Shown: positions 43,501-50,775 of the stretch, piece after piece
Numbering within the stretch: the first letter of the stretch is position 1
How the letters are laid out: the number at the start of each line of letters is the position of its first letter
From: Mesostigma viride
Taxonomy: Eukaryota; Streptophyta; Mesostigmatophyceae; Mesostigmatales; Mesostigmataceae
NCBI GenBank assembly: GCA_009746045.1
Contig: RPFO01001847.1
Span: 1 to 63,470 of the forward strand
Direction: 5' to 3'
Length of the DNA stretch: 63,470 nt
Notes under the pieces: model-generated
Told to the model about the DNA's origin: nothing
Seen by the model: the letters and a program-made list of their open reading frames with translations, nothing else
Database searches by the model: none
Program-made: the position numbers and the translations under genes

Positions 43501-45423
43501 AGGCGCTGCCGCCTTGTTGTGGTTGCTATGGGGCCTGTTGAAGAAGTTCGGGGTAAACCGCGGATTGGTGAAGCAAGACGTGACACGTTCCTTGCTAATG
43601 ACCGCGGGGCTCGTGCAGGGCCTCTCGACCCTTTTCTTCGTTTTATTTATAGTGGACAGTATCCTTTGGCCTGGACGAAGAAAGCTTGCCTGGAACGCGA
43701 TGGTCCCACCCACTTTTAACATGGGATACGCCGCACAGGCTGCTTAAGGTCTCCTCCTCGAGTGCACCCCGCAACGTCCTCTCCCGTACGCGCACCGGTT
43801 GCGGCACGTCGTCCCACTCCGCGTCCGAACGCCGCACCGCTTTGAAACCGCTGCCTGCCTCGCCTCGTGTTGCCGTCTGGCCGTGTCCCATCTGTCGAGC
43901 CTGGCCGCGTGGTCGGCCAACAGAGTGTCGTTGTCGATGCGCTCTAGTCGCCCCTGTTGTGCGATGATATTGCGCAATTCTTGTTCCTTCATTTGTTTCT
44001 GATCGAACAGGTCATCTTGTCGACGGATCAGTGGCCTTGATCTGGCTGCGGCCTCGCGAACCAGACCGTCCCATCTCTCTCTCTCCGCGGTGCCAGGCGG
44101 CGGGGGGGGGGGTTGTGGTCTGTGGATCAATTGGAGTTGACCGTCCACTCGTGTCAATTCCTGGCCATTTTCGAAGATCTCACGGGACACGCGTTGTTTA
44201 TCTGCCACCTTTTCATCGATTTTTTTGCGTTTAATGCCCGCCAACCCATCCCCCACGGTTCTCCTGTCGAAGAACGGCGCCTCTCCTCTCTCCGCGATCA
44301 CCTTCGCGATCTCTAGAGGCAGTTGAAGAGTGTCAAATTCATTCGCGCGTACGGAATGGTGGGCGCACCTGACCAATCCCGCACCGGATCTCCTCCGCGG
44401 TCGGGGCATTGTATACCACTTGCGCACTTTTTTTTTCCGCGCAGTGAGATCCTGCTCGCCAACAAGTCGTTTTGTAATTTGACCGAGGTCAACCTGGCCG
44501 CCTTCCACGAGGGCAACAAGTCCGGCCTCGAGAGGGCGCTCGTCTTGGCCGCGCGCATGAACTACCGCCAGACGCTCGTCGACCTCAGGGACGAGATCCT
44601 ACAAGAGGCGTGGCATCTCAACAACGAGTTCCTGCACCTGTGCGGCGTCGGCCTCACCGGCATCGTGGCCAGGTCCGACCTGCAGGACTACGACTACCGC
44701 CGCATGAAGAACGTGGCCGTCTCCGCGGCCTACGAGATGGCCAAGAGTCTCGGGAAGCCCCTGCCCAAGAACGTCACCTGCATCAAGCCCAGCGGCACGC
44801 TGTCCAAGATCATGAGCACCAGGGAGTGGGGGGAGGTCCCGGAGGGCGTCCACAAGCCCATGGGCAGGTACATCCTCAACAACATCACCTACTCCAAGCA
44901 CGACCCCCTCGTGCAGAGGTTCAGGGACGCCGGCTACAAGGTGGCGGACAAGCCCTACGAGCAGGATTCCGTCCTGGTGACCTTCCCCGTCACCTACGCC
45001 AGCGTCCCCTTCACCAAAAAGACCGTCACGAGGAAGGACGGCACCACCGAGGAGGTGGAGGTCAACACCGAATCCGCCGTGGCGCAACTCGAGCGCTACA
45101 AGAACCTCATGTCCAACTGGTGCGACCAGAACGTCTCGTGCACGGTGTCGTACGATCCCACCGAGATCCCCGCCATCCTGGACTGGTTCCAGAAGAACTG
45201 GGACCTCTACGTGGGCGTGTCCTTCCTGCTGAGGTGCGACCCCACCAAGAACGCAGCGGACCTGGGGTACAGCTACCTCCCCCAGGAGGTGGTCACCGAG
45301 GATGTCATGAGGAGGTACCGCAACAAGCTGACCCCGGTGGACTACGCGGGCATCGTGCACGTCGACGTGGACGAGGCGAAACTAGCCGGGGACTGCCCCT
45401 CGGGCGCCTGTCCCGTGCGCTGA
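40599..45423 (+). CDS. Class II (adenosylcobalamin-dependent) ribonucleoside-triphosphate reductase, four exons
   Basis: Exons 40599-40972, 41666-41951, 42799-43193 and 44445-45423 join to an exact 677-residue frame; the introns all begin GT and end AG (donors GTGAGT, GTGAGT, GTATCT; acceptors after T/C runs). Exon 1 has the YIAPAGRTLFLGG and CMFNCSF region (first redox Cys) and the GCG that leads into VGF. Exon 2 has TEIRPAGTRLRGYG. Exon 3 ends CNPC with the thiyl-radical Cys. Exon 4 starts EILLANKSFCNLTEVN (second redox Cys) and ends CPSGACPVR, the C-terminal Cys pair. Monomeric class II enzymes make dNTPs from NTPs with B12 coenzyme. Each intron carries other viral genes. Confidence 0.9.
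40980..41204 (-). CDS. Zinc-head protein 4, inside reductase intron 1
   Basis: 74 residues from ATG 41204. Head MKCTAVTKLNKRCKNKACVL, then CRAHSRHRAHS, and a charged helix (YQNRRKREMEARRRQI). Shortest member of the zinc-head family, consisting of the head plus one helix. It fits fully inside the intron, ending seven bases from the donor. Confidence 0.7.
   Translation of the reverse strand: MKCTAVTKLNKRCKNKACVLSPKPVCRAHSRHRAHSYALVLAAQEYQNRRKREMEARRRQIPGTTWRYWDKKVE
41232..41639 (-). CDS. Multi-pass membrane protein inside reductase intron 1
   Basis: From ATG 41639. Three hydrophobic segments: SLFLFGAVIGAAHVIATWV, TLALTYLLVLGGLGYVLY and LLTLGGASTSYSIIMTVG, with RVKRERFRLR between the first two, then a Thr/Ala-rich tail. 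The start lies 26 bases inside the acceptor side of intron 1. No family recognised. Confidence 0.65.
   Translation of the reverse strand: MSHLNAMGFFMKDFKSLFLFGAVIGAAHVIATWVRVKRERFRLRTNIRSTLALTYLLVLGGLGYVLYRNFHDRVYSYETTIWKILKGLLTLGGASTSYSIIMTVGSSFFSSRPVAAVVDATVSEATAPTTATTAA
42019..42252 (+). CDS. Two-helix membrane protein inside reductase intron 2
   Basis: 77 residues. Hydrophobic segments AVLVESAIVAAAMAGIMTLV and AGILIQVGVSAAILHVVFELI separated by a Met/His-rich loop (HSVHMKQSPMMAMSHA). Same strand as the reductase, so it would lie within the unspliced reductase transcript. No family recognised. Confidence 0.6.
   Translation: MSHFGAVLVESAIVAAAMAGIMTLVHSVHMKQSPMMAMSHAGILIQVGVSAAILHVVFELIGWNRKFCLRLQSGGRM
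42289..42690 (-). CDS. Hypothetical basic/acidic protein inside reductase intron 2
   Basis: 133 residues from ATG 42690. Hydrophilic: LFEKSILAHNKAIGRGGAER, TFTDALDGKTDAMSHLHAGR, RYIPSLRELAINAIPEGPEQ. No membrane segment or motif. The composition is protein-like and no ORF on the other strand competes. Confidence 0.55.
   Translation of the reverse strand: MASNFSPFRKSPYDLFEKSILAHNKAIGRGGAERFVKVPLGRSEKDPKVVSTFTDALDGKTDAMSHLHAGRLTWRRPERSAEDERFLTDPSTHRRSRYIPSLRELAINAIPEGPEQDAAWHLASHGDFPADEM
43250..43747 (+). CDS. Four-helix membrane protein inside reductase intron 3
   Basis: 165 residues with hydrophobic segments near residues 5-27 (ILLIFSLLQILVYGVWWGG), 48-66 (GLLVLAFVAFLTSMWL), 75-95 (WLKVILGFQGAAALLWLLWG) and 115-138 (LLMTAGLVQGLSTLFFVLFI). 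The even spacing resembles a tandem two-helix duplication. The GC content is lower than in flanking exons. No family recognised. Confidence 0.65.
   Translation: MPSNVEILLIFSLLQILVYGVWWGGVLLKDVGKPSTVKAMLASAGSAQGLLVLAFVAFLTSMWLKPNMNPLFGYSWLKVILGFQGAAALLWLLWGLLKKFGVNRGLVKQDVTRSLLMTAGLVQGLSTLFFVLFIVDSILWPGRRKLAWNAMVPPTFNMGYAAQAA
43744..44409 (-). CDS. Zinc-motif protein 5 (C-terminal), inside reductase intron 3
   Basis: About 221 residues from ATG 44409. A helical, charged main part (EIAKVIAERGEAPFFDRRTV, KQMKEQELRNIIAQQGRLER) ends with SKRCGVRTRSGTTCRNRC and GRCGVHSRRRP, the Cys3-His motif of the zinc-head family, here at the C-terminus instead of the N-terminus. A poly-Pro run lies mid-protein. 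Confidence 0.65.
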   Translation of the reverse strand: MPRPRRRSGAGLVRCAHHSVRANEFDTLQLPLEIAKVIAERGEAPFFDRRTVGDGLAGIKRKKIDEKVADKQRVSREIFENGQELTRVDGQLQLIHRPQPPPPPPGTAERERWDGLVREAAARSRPLIRRQDDLFDQKQMKEQELRNIIAQQGRLERIDNDTLLADHAARLDRWDTARRQHEARQAAVSKRCGVRTRSGTTCRNRCAYGRGRCGVHSRRRP

Positions 45424-45452
45424 TCACGACACGGGGGCATACGAATACGCCA

Positions 45453-46043
45453 TCAGTGGGGGGGGGGCGGGGGCGCGGGGGCGGGACTGCCAACGCCGGC
45501 CCGGCGCATCAGGTAGTACGCGACGGCCAGGATCAGGGCCAGGATCGCGACGAACACGATTACGGATACAAGGGGCGAATACCCGTCCTCATCCTTCGGC
45601 TTTTTCGCGGTCCCGAACCCCGGGAGCCCCGCGGCGGTCGCGTCCTCCGGCGTCCCCGTCCAATCGTCCGTCCACGTGTCCTGGGCCGCGCCGACCTTGC
45701 TGCTGTCGGATCCGAACAGATTTCCAAGCGCCGCGAACACGCCGAAGCTGACGGCGGACATCCCCACGTTCTTCGCGAGGGACCCCGCCAACGAGCTCTT
45801 CTTTGCCGCAGCCCCTGCGGCGTCCGCAAGCCTGCCAGTCCTCGCTAGGTCATCCACATATTGGGATGGAAAACCCATCACCGTACCTGGAACGGTGTTT
45901 TTACCTATTATAGCGACATCATCACCTGACTTTACGACATTGCTGCCTCCTGCTTTAGCGAAATTGCTACCTGTTCTAGTAGTGATATTGGAAACTGATT
46001 TAGCCAATTGTCCAACTTTTGCAAAAAGGCCTGCGAAACTCAT
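45453..46043 (-). CDS. Tail-anchored membrane protein
   Basis: 196 residues from ATG 46043. Gly/Ala/Ser-rich body with KNVGMSAVSFGVFAALGNLF, an acidic linker (TWTDDWTGTPEDAT), one membrane helix near the end (SVIVFVAILALILAVAYYL) and a Pro-rich tail. Similar in plan to virion membrane proteins of other large DNA viruses. It converges with the reductase 3' end 30 bases away. Confidence 0.65.
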   Translation of the reverse strand: MSFAGLFAKVGQLAKSVSNITTRTGSNFAKAGGSNVVKSGDDVAIIGKNTVPGTVMGFPSQYVDDLARTGRLADAAGAAAKKSSLAGSLAKNVGMSAVSFGVFAALGNLFGSDSSKVGAAQDTWTDDWTGTPEDATAAGLPGFGTAKKPKDEDGYSPLVSVIVFVAILALILAVAYYLMRRAGVGSPAPAPPPPPH

Positions 46044-46080
46044 GCCTGCGATTCTCAGTTTATTATAAGAAATAAATGCG

Positions 46081-46404
46081 TCATGCCTTAATGCGACGAC
46101 ACGCCCACGCCCCGTGGTCCTTCCAAACCTCGAGCACGTCGGGGCAGACCATGTGAAGAATCTGCCCCCCCGCGGCTTGCAACTTGTCTCTCGTTTTCCC
46201 GTCGTAGCTGTCGATCGGGCCCAGCTGCTCCTCGACGTATTCGAAGAAGCCGCGCACGTCATCCGACGTCTTCACTCTCGCCGCTCGCTTCATGAGCTCC
46301 ATCGTCTCCGTCATGCCCGCCTCGAACACCTCGGCGGTCGGGATCACGCCCGCGTCCCATTTCTTCTTCACGATCGCGCCGACCAAGTCCTTCCACTCCG
46401 ACAT
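46081..46404 (-). CDS. Small helical protein, unknown
   Basis: 107 residues from ATG 46404: helices AGMTETMELMKRAARV and DDVRGFFEYVEEQLGPID, then GGQILHMVCPDVLEVWKDHG. No membrane segment. Its stop is 38 bases from the start of the preceding minus-strand gene, suggesting co-expression. Confidence 0.6.
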   Translation of the reverse strand: MSEWKDLVGAIVKKKWDAGVIPTAEVFEAGMTETMELMKRAARVKTSDDVRGFFEYVEEQLGPIDSYDGKTRDKLQAAGGQILHMVCPDVLEVWKDHGAWACRRIKA

Positions 46405-46483
46405 CTCTGCTGCATCATGGGACGGGATCTTTAGGAGGGCCTAAGCGTACACAATTATTCTGTGAGTACATTAAGAAGCACAG

Positions 46484-47058
46484 ATGATACGGGTCCATCA
46501 CGCTCGACAGCGATCCTCGTCAAGGTACGGCCGAGACGAGGAGGTAGACATCACCCTCCCCCGTGCCGCCGTCTGGTCGAAACACGCCGTTCGCTCTAAA
46601 GGAGGTATACAGAAACGTCTTAAACGGCTGGTTAGGGAGAGCGAGAAGGCGGCGTTCCCGGACGAGGAGGAAGAGGTGGACGTGGACAACCTGCCCGCCC
46701 ACGCGCCCCCCAAGCGCCCCCTGAAGCGGCTCGTGCGCCTGAGCGAAAAAGAGCCCGAGACCGCCACAAAACCGAAGGGGGGGATTCAAAGCCGTCTCAG
46801 GCAGCTGGTCAGGGAGAGCGAGAAGGCGGCATTCCCGGACGAGGAGGAAGAGGTGGACGTGGACAACCTGCCCGCCCACGCGCCCCCCAAGCGCCCCCTG
46901 AAGCGGCTCGTGCGCCTGAGCGAAAAAGCAGACACCCCAGCTGCTCCGGAGAAGACCGCGGAAAAGCCCGCCGAAAAGGCTCCAGCTGCTCCGGAGAAGA
47001 CCGCGGAAAAGCCCCCCGAAAAAGCCCCAGAGCGCCGCCGGACTACAGTCAGTGGCAA
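46484..47058 (+). CDS. N-terminal repeat region, probably the head of the D6/D11-like helicase (frameshifted)
   Basis: From ATG 46484 the frame encodes a basic/acidic protein with two near-identical 59-residue units (LVRESEKAAFPDEEEEVDVD and PKRPLKRLVRLSEK in each; DNA period 178 bases, about 46602-46750 and 46780-46928), then a short Ala/Pro/Glu/Lys repeat with APEKTAEK twice. It runs on over the helicase start in a different frame, while the helicase frame is also open just upstream (QWQM before its first Met). A single indel in the C6/A5 runs near 47010-47036 would fuse both into one protein. Confidence 0.55.
46602..46928 (+). repeat. Two direct repeats, period 178 bp, inside the helicase head region
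   Basis: Two copies of about 149 bases are almost identical in DNA, including synonymous positions, so the duplication is recent or kept identical by conversion. A smaller 39-base repeat follows at about 46940-47025. Confidence 0.85.
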
Positions 47059-48990
47059 ATGGTCTTGTACGATCCCAGCAAGCCTCCCACCACGGTTGCC
47101 GTCGAGCCCACCCCGGGGGCGTGGCCGCATCCCGTCAGGGACACCCAATACGCGCAGTTCGTTAAGAGGTTCTTCGACGGAGACGTGGAGGGATTCCTGC
47201 CCCCCGAACTGCGGCGCCCCGACGAGGCGGGGTGTGACGCGCCGATGGGAGCCAGAAAGCTGGCCCCCCAGCAGGCGGTGGTCAACCTGCACCTGAAGAA
47301 GATCGCGTCTCTGAGCCCGCACTACCCGTCGCGCGGTTTCCTGGCGTGGCACTCCACCGGGTCCGGCAAGACCTGCACGGCCATGGGGGCGCTGGACGCG
47401 TTCTGGGACACCAAGAAGAACTTCGTGCTGGCCACGAGCAAGGAGAACAAGACCAACAACTCCCTGGAGGAGATCGCGAAGTGCGCGACCCTCTACCCTC
47501 GATTCAAAGGGAAGGACCCAAAGACCGTGCTGGCAGAGCTCAGGAAGCGCGTGTGGAATCGCGAGATCGTCACCTTCACGCAACTATCGCACGCCATAGG
47601 GGTCCACAAGGCCAGGAAGAACTTCGACACGAGCGTGCTCAACAACGCGCTCTTGGTCATGGACGAGGTGCAGAACCTGTTCAAGCCGCTGCCTGGACAG
47701 CAAGAGGACCACCGGGCGCTGAAGGAGTTCCTGGCCACGCAGAACACCGACACCTCCCAGAACCTCTTCATGGTCATCCTCACGGCGACCCCCGGCGATT
47801 CCGTGGCGGAGATCCTGTGGCTCGTCAACATGATACGCCCCGTCAACTTCCCCGTGTTTACCATGGCGAACATCACGCCCGACCGGGTCCGGGGCATGAT
47901 TTCATTCGTCGACTACACCGGGGACACCAACTCCTTCCCGGAGATCGCGTCCATGGAGGAGTACGATGTCCCGATGAGCGCCAAGCAGTTCGAGCTGTAC
48001 AAGGCGCGGTTCAAGGAAAGCAGACGCGACATCCCCGCGAAGGACAGGGAGCGATACTGGTACGCGGAGGCCAGGAAGATAGCCAATTGCGTGCCCCTCA
48101 GAAGCGTGCCCTCCAACCAGCTACTGAGGCAACTGCCCGTTCTCTCCCCCAAGTTCCAGAAAATGGTGGAGATCTTCCTCAAAGGGGGCAAGCACTACGT
48201 GTACTCCTACTTCAACGTCCACGGGATCGCGGACCTGGCAAAGGTGCTGTCCGCCATCGGGTACTCGCGCTTCACCCCGGGCGGTCCGTTGCCTCCTCGG
48301 AAACGTTTCGCGGTCCTGGACGGCGAAACGACCGAGGGGCAGCTCAAGGCCTTCCGAGAGGTGTTCAACTCGGACGCGAACAAGCGCGGGGAGCTCCTCC
48401 AGATCGTGCTGGCCCGGAGGAGGTACAACGAAGGCCTCGACCTCAAGGCGGTGACCGACGTGCACATCATGGAGCCCCTCGTGAACGCCAACTCGGAGAA
48501 GCAGGCCATAGCTAGGGCGGTGCGGCACTGCTCTCACAAGGCGCTGCCGAAAGCGGAGTGGAAGGTCCGCGTGCACCGGTACTTCGCCGTGCCTCCCGGG
48601 TCCTCCTCGTCCAGTCGCCAGGTCCTCGACAAGATACCGGCGGACAAGGTCCAGATGATGCGACAGATGGTGCAGCTGAAACTGGACAACGTGTCCAAGG
48701 ACCTCAGGAAGAGGAGTCTCGCGCCGAACGTGAGGGCCGCCCTCCAATTGTACAAACGCATCGCGGAGATCCAGATGGGAGTGCTGACGGGCGGCGGGCA
48801 GGGCGGCACCCCGTCGGTGGACAAGCTCGTGTACCAGGACGCGAAGGCCAGAGGGTCGAACCCGGACCTGGAGCGACTGCTGGCCATCTTGCGGGACGCC
48901 TCCATAGACTGCGAGTTCCTCAAGTCCTTCCACAACCAGCCGAACATGATGAGGGCCGCGAACAGGCCGCCTCTGGAATGCAAGAAGTAG
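47059..48990 (+). CDS. D6/D11-like superfamily 2 helicase (viral transcription ATPase type)
   Basis: 643 residues from ATG 47059, probably extended upstream by frameshift. FLAWHSTGSGKT (about 94-105, Walker A), LLVMDEVQN (about 198-206, Walker B), VILTATP (about 243-249, motif III), and in the C-terminal lobe EGLDLKAVTDVHIMEP (about 456-471) and QAIARAVRHCSH (about 482-493, motif VI). The first lobe's LATSKENKTNNS is also typical. In poxviruses D6 acts in early transcription initiation and D11 in termination; which role applies here is not decided by sequence alone. Confidence 0.85.
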   Translation: MVLYDPSKPPTTVAVEPTPGAWPHPVRDTQYAQFVKRFFDGDVEGFLPPELRRPDEAGCDAPMGARKLAPQQAVVNLHLKKIASLSPHYPSRGFLAWHSTGSGKTCTAMGALDAFWDTKKNFVLATSKENKTNNSLEEIAKCATLYPRFKGKDPKTVLAELRKRVWNREIVTFTQLSHAIGVHKARKNFDTSVLNNALLVMDEVQNLFKPLPGQQEDHRALKEFLATQNTDTSQNLFMVILTATPGDSVAEILWLVNMIRPVNFPVFTMANITPDRVRGMISFVDYTGDTNSFPEIASMEEYDVPMSAKQFELYKARFKESRRDIPAKDRERYWYAEARKIANCVPLRSVPSNQLLRQLPVLSPKFQKMVEIFLKGGKHYVYSYFNVHGIADLAKVLSAIGYSRFTPGGPLPPRKRFAVLDGETTEGQLKAFREVFNSDANKRGELLQIVLARRRYNEGLDLKAVTDVHIMEPLVNANSEKQAIARAVRHCSHKALPKAEWKVRVHRYFAVPPGSSSSSRQVLDKIPADKVQMMRQMVQLKLDNVSKDLRKRSLAPNVRAALQLYKRIAEIQMGVLTGGGQGGTPSVDKLVYQDAKARGSNPDLERLLAILRDASIDCEFLKSFHNQPNMMRAANRPPLECKK

Positions 48991-49031
48991 TCCTGGTCTT
49001 TTTTTTTTCTCGTGTGCTATGTATATCGAAC

Positions 49032-49607
49032 ATGGGAAGGAGCAACTGGAAGGAGACCCCCAAGCAGGCGAAGGACCTCTATCGCAGTTTTCTGTCCGAC
49101 CTAGCTGGTGCGCGGGCCGACGACATCGGGCGCAATCTTAAGAAAATTACAAACCTCAAGGCGAGAGACAAATACAGGGATTACCAGAATAACGCGATCA
49201 AGGCCACGGAGTACATGATGGGGTGGCCCGAGTTGAAAAAGGCCAATTTCGTGGCGCTCGCGGAAGGCGATCAGAGGTACTACGACGTGCAGAGGAAGAG
49301 GCGCGCATCGAGTGCCACGGCGTCGAGGTGGCGCAAGGCCTGCGCCCAGCTCGGGCGCACCCAGTACCGTCGCCGCATCCTGTTGCCAAGGACCAGCGCC
49401 GGGTACTGCGCCCCGGGCCGCACGTTCCCCCGGATCAAGTCCGCGTGGAGCGGCAAGCACATCCGTTTCGGCGATTCCAGTGCCCCCGCCCGCGCGTCGG
49501 CCGCCAGTCACCAGCGGAAGAAAAAGAAGAAGAAGGTCGCCCCTCTGTCTCGCCGCGCGCTGGTCGCGAGGGCGACCGGTGTCCCGAAACACATCAGGTT
49601 CTTCTGA
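49032..49607 (+). CDS. Basic protein with Gly2, unknown
   Basis: 191 residues from ATG 49032 (MGRSNWKETP, Gly2 with Ser4/Asn5, only a weak myristoylation signal). Lys/Arg-rich throughout (RRKRRASSATASRWRKACAQ in part, and a K6 run), with aromatic segment KATEYMMGWPELKKANFVAL. Could be a DNA- or RNA-binding virion protein. The following 209 bases contain no gene. Confidence 0.6.
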   Translation: MGRSNWKETPKQAKDLYRSFLSDLAGARADDIGRNLKKITNLKARDKYRDYQNNAIKATEYMMGWPELKKANFVALAEGDQRYYDVQRKRRASSATASRWRKACAQLGRTQYRRRILLPRTSAGYCAPGRTFPRIKSAWSGKHIRFGDSSAPARASAASHQRKKKKKKVAPLSRRALVARATGVPKHIRFF

Positions 49608-49816
49608 GGCGTCTGAGGCGTAGCCCCGCCCGTCCTCCTCTTTGTTTTCGCGTTTGACTGACCTCGTTTCGTTTGCATGCACGCAGGAACTCCACCCCGT
49701 CAGGCCCATCAGGTAAGTCCCCATCCACGTCGCGTCAGGGCGACTACGGGGCGGGTTCGACCCCCGCACGTGGACGAACGTGACAAAAAAACCTCCGTTA
49801 CCTTACAACTCGCTAC
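49608..49816. other. Gene-free gap with splice-site-like signals
   Basis: The gap has CATGCACGCAG, then 26 bases, then CAGGTAAGT (about 49705-49713), which resembles an acceptor, a microexon and a strong donor. I see no coding partner for it. Confidence 0.3.
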
Positions 49817-50218
49817 ATGGGAAATAAGTCCGCGCCGGACACCTCCGGGTACCCACCCGACATCGTGGCCCAGTGCAAAGACACACTCACGACGGCGTGT
49901 CTGACGGCCGCCATGGCCGCGAGGGCAGCCGCCGACGCCGTAAGTAGAGCCCTGGCCCCTATGGAGACGCAAGTGAACGACGCGCTCGTGCTGCAGCGAT
50001 CCGGGATGGAAGAGGAGGCCACCCGCGCGCTGGAGGAGCAGCGGTACGCGTACGAGACGCAGATGAAGAGCGTGCTGGCCAAGGACGCCCAAGAGGACGC
50101 GCGCAAGATCAAGCTGCTCGTGGGCATCTCCTTCGCCGTCGTCGCGCTCTCCGTGCTGGCCCTGTACGCGTGGATGAAAAAAATGACTCCTAAGAGTATC
50201 GTACCCCAGCCCCGATGA
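49817..50218 (+). CDS. N-myristoylated, tail-anchored protein
   Basis: 133 residues. MGNKSAPDTSG carries Gly2 and Ser5 in a myristoylation-type context. The middle is a helix rich in Ala/Glu (AARAAADAVSRALAPMETQV), and the C-terminus has one membrane helix (LLVGISFAVVALSVLALYAW) followed by basic residues. Lipid and helix at opposite ends suggest it bridges or shapes a membrane. Stop overlaps the next ATG by four bases. Confidence 0.7.
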   Translation: MGNKSAPDTSGYPPDIVAQCKDTLTTACLTAAMAARAAADAVSRALAPMETQVNDALVLQRSGMEEEATRALEEQRYAYETQMKSVLAKDAQEDARKIKLLVGISFAVVALSVLALYAWMKKMTPKSIVPQPR

Positions 50219-50745
50219 ACTACGCGCTATCGAGCTGCACCGGACCCAGCGCCGGGTTAGAAAAGAGGATGCAGGTGTTCCTGACCGGCTCGAACGGGGC
50301 GGGACACACCGTGTTCCTGCTGAAGTCCCCCCTCCGCGACGTCACCTCCTGCCGCCTCGTGTGGGCCAATGTCCCCGCCACCGCGGGGGTCGGACTGAGC
50401 ACCGCCGTGCACGTCAAGGTGGGCGACAGGAGCCTCGACAAGGTCGTGACCGCCGTGCCCGCCGCGCCCGGACCCGACATCACGTCCGCCACCGCCGAGG
50501 ACTTCATGGCGGGCAAGGCGTACTTCTTCGTGATGCCCAACGGGGTGGAGCTGTACCGCCCCGCCCACGAGATGGACGAGAAGGTCATCTTCACCCCGGA
50601 GCTCCCGGGCGTGCAGTCCGTCGAGGTGGAGATCTACGAGATCCCCCCCGCACTTGATGAAGACGGGAAGCGCCCTCGCGTCCTACTCAACCTGGCAGAC
50701 GAGACGTTCGCCATGGTGCTGGAATTCACGTGCAAGCACCGCTGA
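50215..50745 (+). CDS. Beta-rich protein, possible minor capsid or virion protein
   Basis: 176 residues, ATGA overlap with the previous gene. Alternating hydrophobic pattern (KRMQVFLTGSNGAGHTVFLL, CRLVWANVPATAGVGLSTAV, SVEVEIYEIPPALDEDGKRP) indicates a beta sandwich of jelly-roll size. No membrane segment. No family recognised; the neighbour context is virion-like. Confidence 0.6.
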   Translation: MNYALSSCTGPSAGLEKRMQVFLTGSNGAGHTVFLLKSPLRDVTSCRLVWANVPATAGVGLSTAVHVKVGDRSLDKVVTAVPAAPGPDITSATAEDFMAGKAYFFVMPNGVELYRPAHEMDEKVIFTPELPGVQSVEVEIYEIPPALDEDGKRPRVLLNLADETFAMVLEFTCKHR

Positions 50746-50775
50746 AAAAAAAACTGCCACCATGGTATCGAACAC

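Larger units (their letters stand above)
43194..44444 (+). other. Intron 3 of the reductase, inserted at the active-site Cys motif
   Basis: 1,251 bases. Donor GTATCT follows AATCCTTGCTG; acceptor after a T11 run plus CCGCGCAG. Joining gives NPC-C-E-I-L. It holds a four-helix membrane protein gene (43250-43747, +) and a zinc-containing gene (43744-44409, minus). Confidence 0.8.

Noticed and set aside
40973-44444. Reductase interruptions as inteins or group I/II introns
   Set aside because: Translating through the interruptions hits stops in all frames, no intein splicing motifs or homing endonuclease are seen, and the borders are GT-AG with T/C tracts. A self-splicing RNA core could not be excluded by eye.
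40599-45423. Reductase as a pseudogene scattered by gene insertions
   Set aside because: Removing the three GT-AG segments restores the frame exactly, phases fit (2, 0, 2), and all catalytic Cys are kept, which decay would not produce.
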